NCBI GenBank assembly: GCA_032209605.1
Contig: JASFXZ010000003.1
Location: 7,814,807-7,878,806 of the forward strand
Source of the DNA: Mactromeris polynyma
Lineage: Eukaryota > Mollusca > Bivalvia > Venerida > Mactridae
Reading direction: 5' to 3'
Length of the DNA: 64,000 nt
In this document: positions 34,032 through 46,649 of the stretch, one piece after another
How the letters are laid out: each line of letters begins with the position of its first letter
Numbering within the stretch: the stretch's first letter is position 1
The notes under the pieces: model-generated
What the model saw: only the letters and a program-made list of their open reading frames with translations
The model's database searches: none
What the model was told of the DNA's origin: nothing
Program-made: the position numbers and the translations under genes

Positions 34032-35628
34032 CATTTCATGAAATAAGTATATTATTGGCAATCATAAATATGTTCCTTCTCTACAACGAAATCTTGATTG
34101 AAACATGTTTTATTTTATAATTCAACAACACGAAAACACATACAACTTAGAATTGGGCCGGCAGTTTTTGTATACTTATAGCAGTACTCTCCATGAAATA
34201 AGTAAACGTACAATATGTTGTGTTTCCTATTTCTAAATATGATAGAGATGTACACGTGTATCTTCTTTAAAGTTATTAAGGATTTCACACACTTATAGGC
34301 AATATTGCAAATGTATTAAATCACTTTCTCCCAATAATCTGCATCGTATTTGACACTCGTTTTCAACGTTTGAAGAGATTTCAAAGTAAGTTATGAAAGA
34401 TATTAGCAATTTTGTCGTGTAGGTCCGACGGCCAAAAAACGTCTACATGTTTAAAGGGAAGTCTATAACTGTTTGTAAGGGTTATATAGGTATTTAGCAC
34501 ACACAAAAAATATCTACAGTGCAATGGCAAACAAATACACAAAATTATAAACTTTCATCGTCAATAAGGGGAAATATGCATAGATGAAGTAGTCAAGGAT
34601 GGTTATGAAAAATGTCACAAAGCTAATGCAACGACATTTACCCAGCTGTCACAAGCTGAATCAATATGATAAATGGAAACTAATTTTTTAGAATGAGAAT
34701 TACCATATAAATCTATACCTTGCATAACTTGAGCTCGTCATATGTCACGGAAACATGAGGATACGATGTTTTGTCTTGTTCAAATCTTGTTTTCATACAG
34801 TAATAAATAAACAACATCTGCCATTGTCATCTGTATCGTTGTTCAAGCATTTGGCAGGACATGTACAAAGAAGGATAATACAAAACTAATGTTACAAGAG
34901 ACAATAATCTATAATTACCTAAACCGTATTAGGCATATGTGGTTTACTGATCGATCAAGTAATATAAGACAATTGAACAGATAAATGCGGTGTTTTATTC
35001 AATTACGAAATCGAATGCAGATATTTCAGCTTGTAACTAATGCCCGACGATATTTTACATTCATAAACATTTACATTTCTAATAAGAATGTCCTTCGAAA
35101 CATTCAAACGCCTTTCTTCACGCATTTACATTATGCAAATTGACATTATACAATATGCTCTCCGATTGACACATTTTACTCTTCGTCCCTCATTGTTGAA
35201 AGTTAAGCAGACATGATAAATTCACCAAAATCGGAGCGATTGTTCATACCAATTTAATTAAGATTAACAACGTCAACTTCAGCGTGACGTGCTATATATC
35301 TAGATAAAAACTCTGAGAAATCTACGGGTTGATCTAAACCTCAGACGAACACAATTCAAAGATCGTTGTCATAAAAACTTCATTTTCACTGATACAGTAC
35401 TAACAATCGATTGAGACAAATCGTCTCGAAATATATGGTCTTTTTCTTATGTCGTAATAACTTAACTAGATTTAAATGCCCGAAATATCTGGTTCACTTC
35501 AGACAAATTGTTTCTTATTGTATTAACTATATCGGGTTCTAACAACGCCGTGAGTAAGGCTGTGTATTATCCGGCTTAAAGTAGTTACTTAGGACTTTTC
35601 TGAAAATATTACAGTTGTAGATAGAAAA
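34032..35628. other. no recognised gene
   Basis: AT-rich; no coding or repeat structure that I can support. Confidence 0.45.
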
Positions 35629-35801
35629 TACAGTCGGACCAGTCGTTCATTCGAATTCATCGGTACCGAAATTTAATTGCGAATAATACCTGGTTTCGAA
35701 TAACCCATTTTAATTTGATGTGCATAAGAAGATACATCGGGACCTGATATAATACCAAGTATTCGGATAGAAGGTTGTAAAAAAAACGAGTCCCGACTGC
35801 A
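35629..35801. mobile_element. MITE family 2, complete copy
   Basis: 'tacagtcggaccagtcgttc' at the left and 'aacgagtcccgactgca' at the right, with 'gcgaataatacctggtttcg' and 'aagtattcggatagaagg' inside. Confidence 0.78.
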
Positions 35802-35934
35802 GATAATTCTTTGAAATACTGAAAGAAGCCGGTCTGAAAAATAAGCCGGTTAAAGATCATGACATTATTACTACAGTGTGTCATGGACTAGTTTCCAATT
35901 CTTCGTTATTTTTACTTGATGACCAGATCATGTC

Positions 35935-35985
35935 AAAACTAAGACCTTCAGAACGTGGTCTTATTGTTGAGATTGATCTTTAATT
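35935..35985 (+). mobile_element. MITE family 1 fragment
   Basis: 'aagaccttcagaacgtggtc' plus 'ttattgttgagattgat', matching the right arm of the second subfamily. Confidence 0.45.
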
Positions 35986-36150
35986 TCCTAGGCTTATATG
36001 TTCACTCATGTTGGGGCTGTGTATACTTGCACTTAGTGATCAACAAGATTAAACCTCAACATTACGCACGTAATAACTGCATGGTGATATTTGATTCGTG
36101 AATTGAAAACATAAACACCAATGAAGTGTTAAGAAACATACCTGAAAAAA

Positions 36151-36300
36151 CTAAGCTACACTAAGATATACTATGATAGACTTAGCTAGACTAGGATAGA
36201 CTATTATGGACTAGAATACACTACGGTTGTATTAGGTAAGCTAAAATAGACTGCGGTAGACTATGATTGACTGGGAAAAACTAAGATAGACTAGAAATGA
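36151..36300 (+). repeat. 10-bp degenerate tandem, 15 units
   Basis: Almost every tenth base begins a new 'ct', with consensus ctaagataga, strictly in register from 36151 to 36300 apart from one unit (36231). The unit length equals about one DNA helical turn. Confidence 0.85.
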
Positions 36301-36379
36301 AAAAGATGGTGGGCGCAATTTGAAGGTTTGTTGTGCAACATAAAACAATGCCGAGATGTTACTTTTGCTAGTCACACCT

Positions 36380-36980
36380 GATCCAAAAAGGATTTCGGTA
36401 AATTCACCGAAATTCGGTGGATTTCGGTAAGGTAACGTAACCCTTATCGAAAGGTTAACCAATCCGCGTCAATGTTATAAACGTTGCTCGGTTGAAGAGA
36501 AGTTGGTTTAATGGTTAACGTAAGATTTGATTGGGATTACACAACAGTGATATGCAAATAGCAAAGTCATGTTAGTACGGCTGTGCCGAAACAGATGATC
36601 GGCGCAATCTGAAGCAAGCAATTGTTGCACTCTGAAGGTAAAGATTCGTTGTACAACATAAAACAATACCGAAAAGATACCATTGGTAAACACATATATA
36701 AGCCTTATCGGCTATTTTTTTCTTCATATGCAATATTTTACTTAAATGATTTGTATGTACATTTAAATCTACGTAATATTTAATAGTGAAACAAGAAATT
36801 AACAATTCAAGTATATAGAGCAGATGTTGTATTAGAAGTGGATTTCAGTAATGGAAAATGGATTTCGGTACATTTACCGAGATTAAGATATCCTATCGTA
36901 ATTGACGTAAGATTTGATTGTGTTACACAAAATTGATATGCAAATAGCAAAGTCATGTTAGTACGGCTGCGCCGGAAAAT
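36380..36980 (+). repeat. dispersed repeat R7, two tandem copies
   Basis: Block order 'ggatttcggta...accga' then 'acgtaagatttgattg' then 'gatatgcaaatagcaaag' then 'catgttagtacggctg' appears at 36391-36600 and 36840-36978. Between them 'tgtacaacataaaacaat' near 36650 echoes 'tgtgcaacataaaacaat' near 36331, so an old direct duplication is likely. Scraps recur near 43594 and 56258. Confidence 0.65.
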
Positions 36981-37473
36981 GTATTTCTACGATATCAATG
37001 ATTGCGCACATGGAGCAACGAAGCAACACACATTGCCATTAATTGCAGCTAAGTTACTGTTGAGCAGTATGGCAAACCAGACGCCGAAGTGCGTAAAATA
37101 GTGATTATTTATTTGTTTAATCGCTTTGATTTATAGATTACGTCGAATTCCTCCCGAAACTAATTTACTGACATTGGACCTTTTCGTCGTCAGAAAGTTC
37201 CGTCGCTGTCACATCTGTAATGACCTCCGTGTACGTCTGTTATTATCTAATATCCTGGAAACGACACATTGCAAAATTGTATTACGATTCTTAGAATTGC
37301 CAGACAAACGAAGCTCTGACTTCGTGAACCTACAGATTATTTAGAATAGGACCCTTAATGCCCAATAAAAAATGTACGATATATCTGTTAACGTGTGGTC
37401 TTGTGTGCTCTCTTCTAGGGGAACAATTTATTGTAATTTTCTGTGTACGTAATTTGTCTATGTTTCGTAAAAG
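36981..37473. other. no recognised gene
   Basis: A 72-codon frame at 37126-37344 has no family features. Nothing else is seen. Confidence 0.4.
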
Positions 37474-37656
37474 TACAATGCAATCTCTCTAGAGCTGAGC
37501 ACCCTTTGGGAGAGGGGCACATTTCGGCTGTTATTGAGATGTCGTTGCTCAACAAGTATTAAATTGGTATTACTTTTTGATAATTGCGAATTCGATAATG
37601 TTGTTAACGAGAGGTTGTTGCACAAGAGAAGGCCGCTCTGACGAGGTGCAACTGTA
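37474..37656. mobile_element. MITE family 3, second copy
   Basis: 'tacaatgcaatctctctaga' and 'accctttgggagagg' with 'ttcggctgttattgaga' match the 28800 copy. The right end 'gaggtgcaactgta' gives the inverted terminus. Confidence 0.72.
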
Positions 37657-37778
37657 TTATGAAGGTTCGGCTTACTGAAATCAATGGTAGATACGGTGTG
37701 TGATCCCATTAACTGGTGTCTACATTTCAATATGAAGTTGCCAATTTCCTACATGTTTATGTATATAATATAATACTA

Positions 37779-37874
37779 TACAGTAAATCCTCACTCACTT
37801 TTGTAACTCGATAATCAGACCACCTTAGCTAAGACACTAAGACAGTGTGGTCGTATTAAAGAGGTTTCACTGTA
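37779..37874 (+). mobile_element. MITE family 1, short internally deleted copy
   Basis: 'tacagtaaatcctcactcac' to 'aagaggtttcactgta' in only 96 bases, so the centre is lost. Confidence 0.75.
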
Positions 37875-37913
37875 CTCTTAAAAGATGTCATGACTTAGTT
37901 TTTCTTAGGTATA

Positions 37914-38078
37914 TACAGTAAAATCACACATAAAGACCACCTCAATAATAAGACCACTTCAAAATTAAGAACACAATGTTCAAGTCCATTTTGCTAATTA
38001 TTTAACCTCAATATTAAGACCAATTCAATAAGTTTTCAAAGGTACCAAAGGTGGTCGTTTCATTGAGGCTTTACTGTA
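37914..38078 (+). mobile_element. MITE family 1, complete copy
   Basis: 'tacagtaaaatcacacataa' to 'cattgaggctttactgta', 165 bases. Only 39 bases after the previous copy in the same orientation. Confidence 0.85.
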
Positions 38079-39028
38079 CTTCTCTCGTGCCTCGAATGTG
38101 TTTCATTTATATTTGTGTATGGAAACAAACCTAAAGCAACAGGTTCAAACCAAATGAATCAAGATTTTTTTTTTATAATTACCCTTAAATACTGTTTAAA
38201 CAATATAATGCAATTAAAACCTGGAATATTAACCAAATCCTATATAATATTTACAGAATTTAAACAATGACGTCATAGATACTCTCGTGGAGTTATTCAA
38301 TAAACAAGTTTTCAGACGAAATAAAAACGATCTTCGAGATAACTAACAGAATTTCATGAAGCAAAGTAGGATTCCAGTGATTCAATTGAGAAAAGCATGT
38401 GCTGCTATACTAAGCCTCTAGGTTGACAGATGGATTTGCGTCCTGGCGTGAAATGATCTAGAAATTCCAAAAACGCCACTTGGGGGAAACTAACATAATG
38501 TTGTCAATTTTTTAAACAATAGATTTTTACTAAAAGAATATCATTCTTATCCGTATTTATACAGCGACTTAATATCAAAAAATGGAAACTGAATTAAATC
38601 AACGGATAAATTCCAGAATTTTGTAGAATTGTTATAATTTGTTTGAAATATTGCCGCACAGACTACAGAAATATATTTTGTCTGGCGACAGAACGTCTCG
38701 GAAATTAAATTACTAAACAAACAGAGCTCAGACACGAGTAAATATAGAACATCATATTGTTGTGCATTAAGTTCGGCATGTTCATATCGGTGGCGTGAAA
38801 ATATACTGGTTGAAAGTGCAAACTCGGTGTGAAGTTTTCATGTACAGTTAAACCTCACTTAAAGATTTATTATAGTCATTGTTTTGTTCATCTAAAATAT
38901 CACGAAACATATACTTTATAAAGTTAAAACTTCAATAGATATGCATTATTACAGAATACAAATATAATATGTTTCTCTGTATTTATCGAAAAAAGACATT
39001 TGTATTATCATAAACTTCCAGTTTTTTT
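38079..39028. other. no recognised gene; MITE-1 end fragment
   Basis: A 24-base left end of MITE family 1 ('tacagttaaacctcacttaa') lies near 38844. Otherwise unassigned. Confidence 0.45.
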
Positions 39029-39079
39029 TAACAAGCGGGTGTTTCTAACAAGCGGGTGTTTCTAACAAGCGGGTGTTTC
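39029..39079 (+). repeat. 17-bp tandem x3
   Basis: Three perfect copies of taacaagcgggtgtttc. Confidence 0.95.
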
Positions 39080-39229
39080 TTACTTGTTTAGTCTGTTAGT
39101 AATGTGATTGGACAATATTGTTTGTATTTTGTTTGGCAATGGTTCTTATTAATAATGATTTAAACTACGTTACCTCAATACTGGATGAAGTTCATTAAAA
39201 AGTTTTAGGTTCAGATGAGTCAGATGCAT

Positions 39230-39379
39230 CTTTAAAGACCACCTCAATATTAAGAACAAAATTTTAAAATCCAATTTCACTGATTTGCTCTTCATTCAAC
39301 CTGAATATTAAGACCACCTCACTATCTAGACCAGTTTTTAAGGGTCCAAGGGTGGTCCTATTATTGACGTTTTTCTGTA
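39230..39379 (+). mobile_element. MITE family 1 copy, left tip worn
   Basis: 'tttaaagaccacctcaatat', centre 'caatttcactgatttgctct', and right end 'tattattgacgtttttctgt'. Confidence 0.8.
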
Positions 39380-39829
39380 GTTACTGAATACATCTTCTGT
39401 TGACTATGATCACAGTAGACTATAACATTTATGATTCAAAAGCATTGAACTATTGAAAACATCGATGTTAATCATTCGGAAATCCTCGGCCAACTACGTC
39501 AAGTGCCTCGGATGTACGTTATCCGAGTAACGAAGTGGTACGGAAATATCCGAGAGCTGTCGAGAATGCGATATTAATCTGTCATCGTTTCAGACCACTT
39601 TGTCATGCCGCTGTGAATATCTCAAAATACGAAATGGTGAGTTAACTCTTTAGACCAGTATATATTAACAATGCGGATTTTTTTTTCATTGTTTCAAATC
39701 TCGACTATTCTATCGATGGAGCATAAATATTGTTCGTGCGATTTGAATTTTATGACTTAAATCAGCTCAATTTGTTTCTAGTACAGCTAATATTACGCTA
39801 GCTTTACAAAGTCGATGTTCATTATTTCA
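39380..39829. other. no recognised gene
   Basis: AT-rich; nothing identifiable. Confidence 0.4.
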
Positions 39830-40206
39830 TAGTAGCATTATGTTGTAGTTAAGTTGTAGTTTGTATTTCATGTCTTTGTTTGTGGGAATAAAAATGTCGT
39901 AGATAAAAAAGAAGAATTTTGTTTTTATCAACACTTTTTCTGTTTTTTCCTGACTGATGGGTAGGTTTCGAAAAAATGAACCTGTCGCTAAACATATATA
40001 GAATTTGGTACGGCTAAAATGGTCTAGAAGTAAAATTATTAATGGAACTAATAAGGTGGTGTGTTTCCTTTTATAAGTATATATTTTTGGCATAACAATG
40101 TACGTATTCTATAAAGGTGCAAAGCAACTGGGTCAGTAAAGAAAACACTTCGTCATAATGTAAATTTGTGTTACGAATAGTTGAATATACGTTGTTATAC
40201 GTAATA

Positions 40207-40542
40207 GTTAGTAGATATTAAGTAAAATCTTATTGATTAAGAAGGGGCGGAGCGAGCGTAGCGAGCGAGCCCTCTTCTTAACCAATAAGATTTTACTTAA
40301 TATCTACTAACTGACTTAGAATGTAACCTACATTTTGATTGGCCGATACGCATGCAAATTTCAAATAAAAGCTATAACGGACAAGAATAGTAAAAGTCCA
40401 AATATAATAACGCTCACACAGATTCGCAGTAGGCGGAGCTTAAAAAGCCCGCGAAAAGTCGAAATTCATAATGAATAAGCGTAGTACTTAACGGGAGCCG
40501 TTCTGATATTTCATTGGCTGAAAATGTAGGTTGCATTCTAAA
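40207..40542. mobile_element. palindromic composite element P6, copy 1
   Basis: First part (40207-40311): arms of about 42 bases 'gttagtagatattaagtaaa' against its complement around a core 'ggagcgagcgtagcgagcga'. Second part: 'tagaatgtaacctacatttt' at 40317-40336 is inverted at about 40524-40542 with one mismatch. The same two-part order occurs at 41797, so the whole moves as a unit. Confidence 0.8.
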
Positions 40543-40642
40543 GAACGATAGTGGTTACTTATGTAGGAGAGATGAACAGCGGGGATTATTTTACATACAC
40601 ACTGTTCATTTTTGTTTGGTGATTGTAATTGCAGTAGCTATC

Positions 40643-41229
40643 TTATCCCCTTAACCATCACACAACTACTTCAAATTGTACTCCTTAGCAATGTGGGACT
40701 GCAAAGTCAACACGGTGAACACTATACGGCTTATTCACCAAACTCCCTGGCTTATAAGTAATGTCATTAGTGTTCATGGTAAGATCAATTCGAATACCAA
40801 TAGTGTCCCTATTACTTTGATTCTACACAAACTGTGTTAGCACTCCCAGTACTTTGATTCTACACGATCTCTTTGTAGGAGGATCAATTCGTAAATATCG
40901 CATTCGGCCAATTCCGACATTGTTCGGGTTACTCTTCGTGCGTTTCCGGTAATTTCCGTACACAAATATAAATAAATATCATTTCCTTTTAAAAATATTA
41001 GTATACCTGTAACATCCTCCATTTTGTATTATTTGTATTACTGTGTTTATGAGGTCGCCCGTCGCCGCGCACATTTTATAATGCACTTTATGGTATTTTG
41101 GTCGACCCGGTATGTCCCCCGCACACCATAAATAGACTTTTTTAAACCGAAGGGGGAAATTTACCTGCCAGTAGAGCAGTATAGGTCAAACAGACAATTT
41201 TTGAAGCCAAATACGGTCACTGCACAGTG
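40643..41229. other. no recognised gene
   Basis: Lies within the interrupted part of R6 copy 1. A short GC-rich spot near 41055-41125 is unassigned. Confidence 0.4.
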
Positions 41230-41440
41230 CCAATGAGACCCATCGTACAGTTACCATTTCCCTGGCATCTAACCAGTACTTTCCTGGAATCTACCCAGTA
41301 CTTTCCTGGTTACATGCCAGTACTATGTTAGGTGGGAAACACTGAAAAGCATTTCTGTTTTATCCGGCTAGACGAGGGATCGAACCCACGACCTTCAGAT
41401 TCGTAGTCAGCAGCGTTAACCACTGAGCCACATGGCCACC
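41230..41440 (-). mobile_element. tRNA-derived SINE, minus strand
   Basis: The right 75 bases (41366-41440), read on the minus strand, start GGTGGCCATGTGGCTCAGTG (A-box region) and contain GGTCGTGGGTTCGATCCC (B box). The left part holds a short tandem 'ccagtactttcctgg' x2-3 (41268-41325), similar to the 'ccagtgttcctgg' part of SINE family S1. Not a working tRNA: the anticodon stem does not pair properly. Confidence 0.7.
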
Positions 41441-41796
41441 TATAACATCCTACAACCACCTCCCTTGCTAGCATTTGATATATAAATATCCTTATTTAAT
41501 TTAAACTGGTTTTTAAATTTGCATATATTAAAGGGAGGTAATTCAACATACTGGTGTAGTCCGGGTGTTGATTAATCTCGAATATTTTCTTCCTGATGGT
41601 TGGACAACTGTCTTGCATTAACTTTTTTCTTCTGACAACAGTACATGATACGCTCCCTGTCTTGTTTCGTCTTGCTTATGAAACGTACATCAAACAAAAT
41701 CAGAATTTCACGAACTTACCTAGAGTTCAAAAATGAAGGTTCGTGGTAAGAACAAATTTGGAGTAGTCATGCGGTGAAATTTAAATTTAAGTAATA

Positions 41797-42050
41797 GTTG
41801 GTAGATTTTAAGTAAAATCTTATTGGTGCGGAGCGAGCGAGCCTTCTTCTTAACCAATAAGATTTTACTTAATATCTACTAACTGACTAAGAATGTAACC
41901 TACATTTTGATTGGCCGACGCTCACACAGATTCGCAGTAGGTTGATCATAAATAGCCCGCGAAAAGTCGAAATGCTTAATGAATAAGCGTAGTACTTAAC
42001 GGGAGCCCTTCTGTAATTTCATTGGCTGAAAATGAAGGTTGTATTCTAAG
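41797..42050. mobile_element. palindromic composite element P6, copy 2
   Basis: Same palindrome with a shorter core 'gcggagcgagcgagcc' (41797-41883), then 'aagaatgtaacctacatttt' and its inverted partner near 42030. About 75 bases shorter than copy 1 by internal deletion. Starts at the right edge of R6 copy 1. Confidence 0.8.
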
Positions 42051-43593
42051 TAATTTTAAGTGAAGTGACAATACTTTATTCGTATAAAACTTATTTCATT
42101 GATGTAACAAAACTCTGGGAAAACAGACAAGGAGCGTATCACGACCGTGCGACCACATACACGCATCATGCAGATTGTTCGTCTCTAACAAGAGACAAAC
42201 AGAAACAAATGTGTAAATACGACTCCACAAAACACTTGACAAGGTCAACAGCTACCCCTTCTTATCTAGGAGGGAAGAAGGGATATGGGGAAATAACTGC
42301 CGACCAAGCCAACATGCTAAGCAAAATGCGATCTACGCTAATCTCTACGTTCAGTTTTTACCTTATATACCACTGCTAAATACCTAATTAACGGCTTTGA
42401 ATGAATTGACTTGACATCAATGAATCTTAAGTACAGACATGTCAATTTAGCAGTTTATGCGATGTTTTTCAATGGAAAGCTTGCCCATGAATTTAACAAC
42501 ATATTTTCAAAGTTTCGTGACAACTGGTCTTATAATGAAATAATTATAAGCAAACATATTGCTAAGTTTATATTTTTACCTCCCCTTAGTAGATATTAGC
42601 ATCCCCGGGGCATATTACGCACACGATTCGTTTTTGTGTATTAGCATAATCCTTTCCACACCCTTATATAACTAACATTATTGATGAATGTCTAGTTACC
42701 TGCGATATAGTCATGACATAAGAAAGATGAAGAAAACAAACGACAAACATACTAAGAAGAGATACTAGTATAAATATCACTCGTTGAATGTTTCATTATG
42801 TTGAGATAAATAACAAAATAATTAAAACTGGTAGAAAACATGACGTTATCAGTGTATATATAACCATACAAGGCCCATTGACAGAGATCTACGCTCTTGT
42901 ACGTAACATGGTAACAACGTTATGTGTAGCGACTTTATACGGCGTTAACTTTGAGAATACCAAAAAATCATACTCGGACTAGGTTCATTTATTTCAGTCG
43001 ACTATGCTTGTAAATTCTGTCCAAATATATATGTATTAATTAATTTGAAGGAGATTTAAGTGTCATTTTTTAGTTTTCTGCGCGGCCTATAGTTAGCACT
43101 CCACAGTGTGATTAGTCATATACCTTACAGTCTATTTCAATATAGATTACCAGCACTCATTATATCAGTTGTGAAAGCACAAGTTTATGTTAACTAACTT
43201 TTTATACGTCGATTTATGTGATTATATGACAATATGATCAACCAAAAAAAACTGATTAATTTCTACGTCGGGATATTTCCCGTGGGTCTGACTTACAATA
43301 CTACTCACTAGATAAATTTAGATATATACTATACCTCGTAGGTCTACATTCAGACGAATATTATGTTCATCTGGTTTTCAAACAACCTTGTCATTTTTAC
43401 ATTAAAAAAAATAACTCCTACCGTTATGTCGTAATCAAAATGCGTTTTACAAACATAACACCATTGCAATAATTGTGTTCATTACTTTGCTTCAGAAGAA
43501 GAAAATACAAATCGATATACATGTCATTTTTGTAGTTTTGGTAAATGAATAAATATGCCTTAACAAAAAAGTTGAAGACACTTAGGTTTACCT
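42051..43593. other. no recognised gene
   Basis: The 104-codon frame at 42065-42379 begins with a plausible ATG and is polar, but matches no family known to me. The rest is AT-rich. Confidence 0.35.
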
Positions 43594-43660
43594 GTTAACG
43601 TAAGATTTGATTGGTTGACACAATGCTGTCAATCAAACAGTACGACAGCGCCGCAACACA
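43594..43660 (+). repeat. dispersed repeat R7, scrap
   Basis: 'gttaacgtaagatttgattg' followed by 'acagcgccgcaac', matching the middle of R7 at 36515. Confidence 0.5.
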
Positions 43661-45411
43661 TGTTGCATATAGTTAAAATAAATAAATATGCATTATTAAA
43701 AAAAATACTAATACTAATGTATTCCTCTGGATTTGTATTAGCTACAAATTAAAAAAAAACTTTTTTTACATGATAATGCAAAAACTTTGAATTGGTAATG
43801 CATTGGAATTGTTCGTTTTAAAGATGTGTCATCCAATGTAGCAGATATTATTTTATGCTTTCCAGTGGTTTATAGAGATTTATCAGTGGAATAAAAATTG
43901 GTATTTTCACTGTTTCAAACATTGAAAAAAACATTTTGATATTTCTCACTGTTCCGATTTTTGGGACTATTTTTTACCACACTGGTAACCCCAACAGGGA
44001 AATCAGTGTAGAAACTAAATTGAATTGCCTCCCTTTGTATTGAAATGAGATGACCTCTCTTTTGTACATGTACTAGAAAACCATGACGTCATCATCCGGT
44101 ATATTTGTTGACATTTCGAAGTAAGATGCGGTTGTTTTCCGCTTGTATTTCACATAATTTCGAACAAATGAATGTTCTTTATATATATTTATTTACATAG
44201 CGATATCTTGCCATGCGGGTATTTTGATTTAAGTGCCTGTAACGTCGAAAATTAAAGCTACTTTATTTTTTGTCTTCAACATTTAACAATATAGCTCTAG
44301 TTAACATGGCACAGCAATTTAACGGAAACGTCAATTTCAACCACACGGAATCTAGATCAACGGGACTCTCCCAAATGGTCAACAATTCAAATATACAAAA
44401 CCTGAGGTATTATGTATCTGATGAAGCGTAGCCACGCGAAGAAACCCCTCTCGCCAGACCATTCAAGACAGCTCGTGTCATCTCTGACAGTGTCAGTTAT
44501 TCATGTGCAAAACTCGTCGTCACTTACTACAGACTGTTTAAAAGCGTTCTCCAGATTTCAAAGTTCTTTGTTAACAAGTTATTTCCATCTTTACGTGTTG
44601 TCAATTTCATTTCCAACATGGCGTCCGCTTTGATCATTTATCGATGTGCAATGAATATTGCTACGCCATAATTTGTTGCATAATTTCGAACAAATATTTT
44701 TTTAATTTATAATTTAATGTGAAACAATAATTAAATTGTCTCAATATTTCTTATCAAATTGTTGTTTTATCGATGTTTTCAATGCTGTATAGTTTAATAA
44801 ATTGGTAGAGTTCGCACTATTTTGTCAGCGGTTGTGCTCGAAATATATATGGTTGTAAAGTGGCTACAGAGGCACCGCATAGGGTAGTAAATGAGAAGCT
44901 AGAGTAGTTATTGGTCAAAATAATGTTTAATTCTTTAAAAAAGCATAAAACAAAAAGAATATTAGTTGATTTCGATGGAAGATCGAATTTTATTACACGA
45001 GTGGTCAAAAGAAATATATATTTTCACGAGTGGCGTAAATCAACAAATATCCTCTATATAATTGATTATAATTAAGAAATAAAATTGGAGAATTAAACTA
45101 TAATTATTTCTTTATAATGTCACCGTGATGACGAGGACAATTTTTTTGAAGCGTTTAAATGGTGTTGAGTATATTGTTATAATGTAAAAAATGTTTCCAA
45201 TTCAATATTTTACACAAACCACCTTTGAACTAGCAAACACATCATGAATGTTGGGTCAACAGTGACGTCATTTATGCACCTATACGTATCAGTGTATTGC
45301 CCAACTGGAGTCGAGCATACACGACTGATTGAGACCACAACCGGGCATTTTGACAAAACTCCCTGTCTCATGCCGCCCATGGTACAAGGTTCCACCGGTG
45401 GTACATTATTA
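43661..45411. other. no recognised gene
   Basis: A 43-codon ATG frame starts near 44306 and a 73-codon frame lies at 44412-44633. Neither has recognisable features and both lack a supporting exon structure. The rest is AT-rich. Confidence 0.4.
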
Positions 45412-45545
45412 GTTATACAGGTTGTTGACAGGGTATATGGGGGAATATAACCAGTTTGTGTGCCATATATACAAAATAGCCGAGGGTTATATGAATCACA
45501 GACTGGTTATATTCCCCCATATACCCTGTCAACAACCTGCATAAC
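45412..45545. repeat. 49-bp inverted repeat with 36-bp loop
   Basis: 45412-45460 and 45497-45545 are reverse complements at 47 of 49 positions, starting 'gttatacaggttgttgacag' and including 'atatgggggaatataacc'. The transcript would form a strong hairpin. It is either a minimal MITE or an extruded-palindrome relic. Confidence 0.9.
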
Positions 45546-46645
45546 GAATTTATAATACTGCAATTCCATCTTTTCAATCTAATTTAGTTCAACAAGCACT
45601 GTTTCGATGCCTAGCTCTCTAGATCTAATAATTAGATACTGTATGTGTATTTTTGCTGTTTTTGGTTCATAAAGTTGTTTAGAGTGTTTTTGTAAAATAT
45701 CAGTTATTAAAACGTATTCCTTTTAAAATATATCGGGAATTACTTGTTGAAGATCAAATCTCTTTTATTTCACTCACACGTACGTTATATTGCCTAAAAA
45801 TCAATTGCATTACCCCGTTAGGTACCTCAATACACATGGTTAAGCGCGCGCTAGCACTCTAATTTTATTTTCAAGCGTCTGATCTCATGGACTTTATCGA
45901 ACTGAATTCGGCTCAAACCTTAAAAAATCTATCGTTTTGAATATTAATACTAGCACACGTGTAATCTGTTCAATATTTATTGAATCATGTGTGGAGATCA
46001 ATTGTCAATTTCTACTAACTTGCGGATATCAAGAGATAAAAGTTGTCGAGTCGAGTCGTCAGCGAAAATTGTCACGAGGCGCATGAAGGGAAAAACGTCA
46101 TATGCTCTGTCAGCGCCGTGTATATATAATCCTATACGCGAGCCTTTAACCTATGAAATTACTGGATTTTTCTTTGCAATATTATAATAGCCCATATAAT
46201 TGTATAACTAATTTATCTGACAGAATTTGACAATGATCTATATTTAGGACAAATTTATATTCATGGGAAATATTTATACAATATGTCTGTGCATAACAAA
46301 TGATATATAAATGCATTAAGGAATTAGATTGAATATTGAAATTTGTTACCGAACAATAAATTGGTTCCCGAACAATGTAGCACGAATACTTTCCAGTCAC
46401 AAGATGAAGTTTTCAAAATACACTAAAAAATCTTGAGAAAACAGGATTTCTTCGTTTATGTTCACACGGTACATGCAATATCACTAATTTAGGTGAATCT
46501 GACTTTTTTAATATACATATACTTATATAGAAATGTTATTCGCCCATTTTGTATCCACTATTACTTAAATTTTCGACTGAATATATTTTGTTGAAGATTT
46601 GACAGCATTCAATAAACAACGCTGTGACCACAAAAGCTGCCTGTA
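45546..46645. other. no recognised gene
   Basis: AT-rich; nothing identifiable. Confidence 0.45.
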
Positions 46646-46649
46646 TAGT

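Larger units (their letters stand above)
39830..41790 (+). repeat. long dispersed repeat R6, copy 1 (interrupted)
   Basis: Pieces 39830-40170, about 40556-40640 and about 41565-41790 line up in order with 54005-55430. Shared phrases include 'tagtttgtatt', 'ttttatcaacactttttctg', 'aaggtggtgtgtttcctttt', 'gtacgtattctataaaggtg', 'gctccctgtcttgtttcgtc' and 'atgcggtgaa'. This copy has one unit where copy 2 has a 37-bp array, and is interrupted by a palindromic element and a SINE. Either a retro- or DNA-element family, or a segmental duplication. Confidence 0.78.

Noticed and set aside
41366..41440. tRNA gene on the minus strand
   Set aside because: A and B boxes are good but the anticodon arm does not form properly and it continues into a SINE-like body.
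45870..46190. Possible short gene at 45987-46187
   Set aside because: A 66-codon frame with no motif, no splice context and a length expected by chance.
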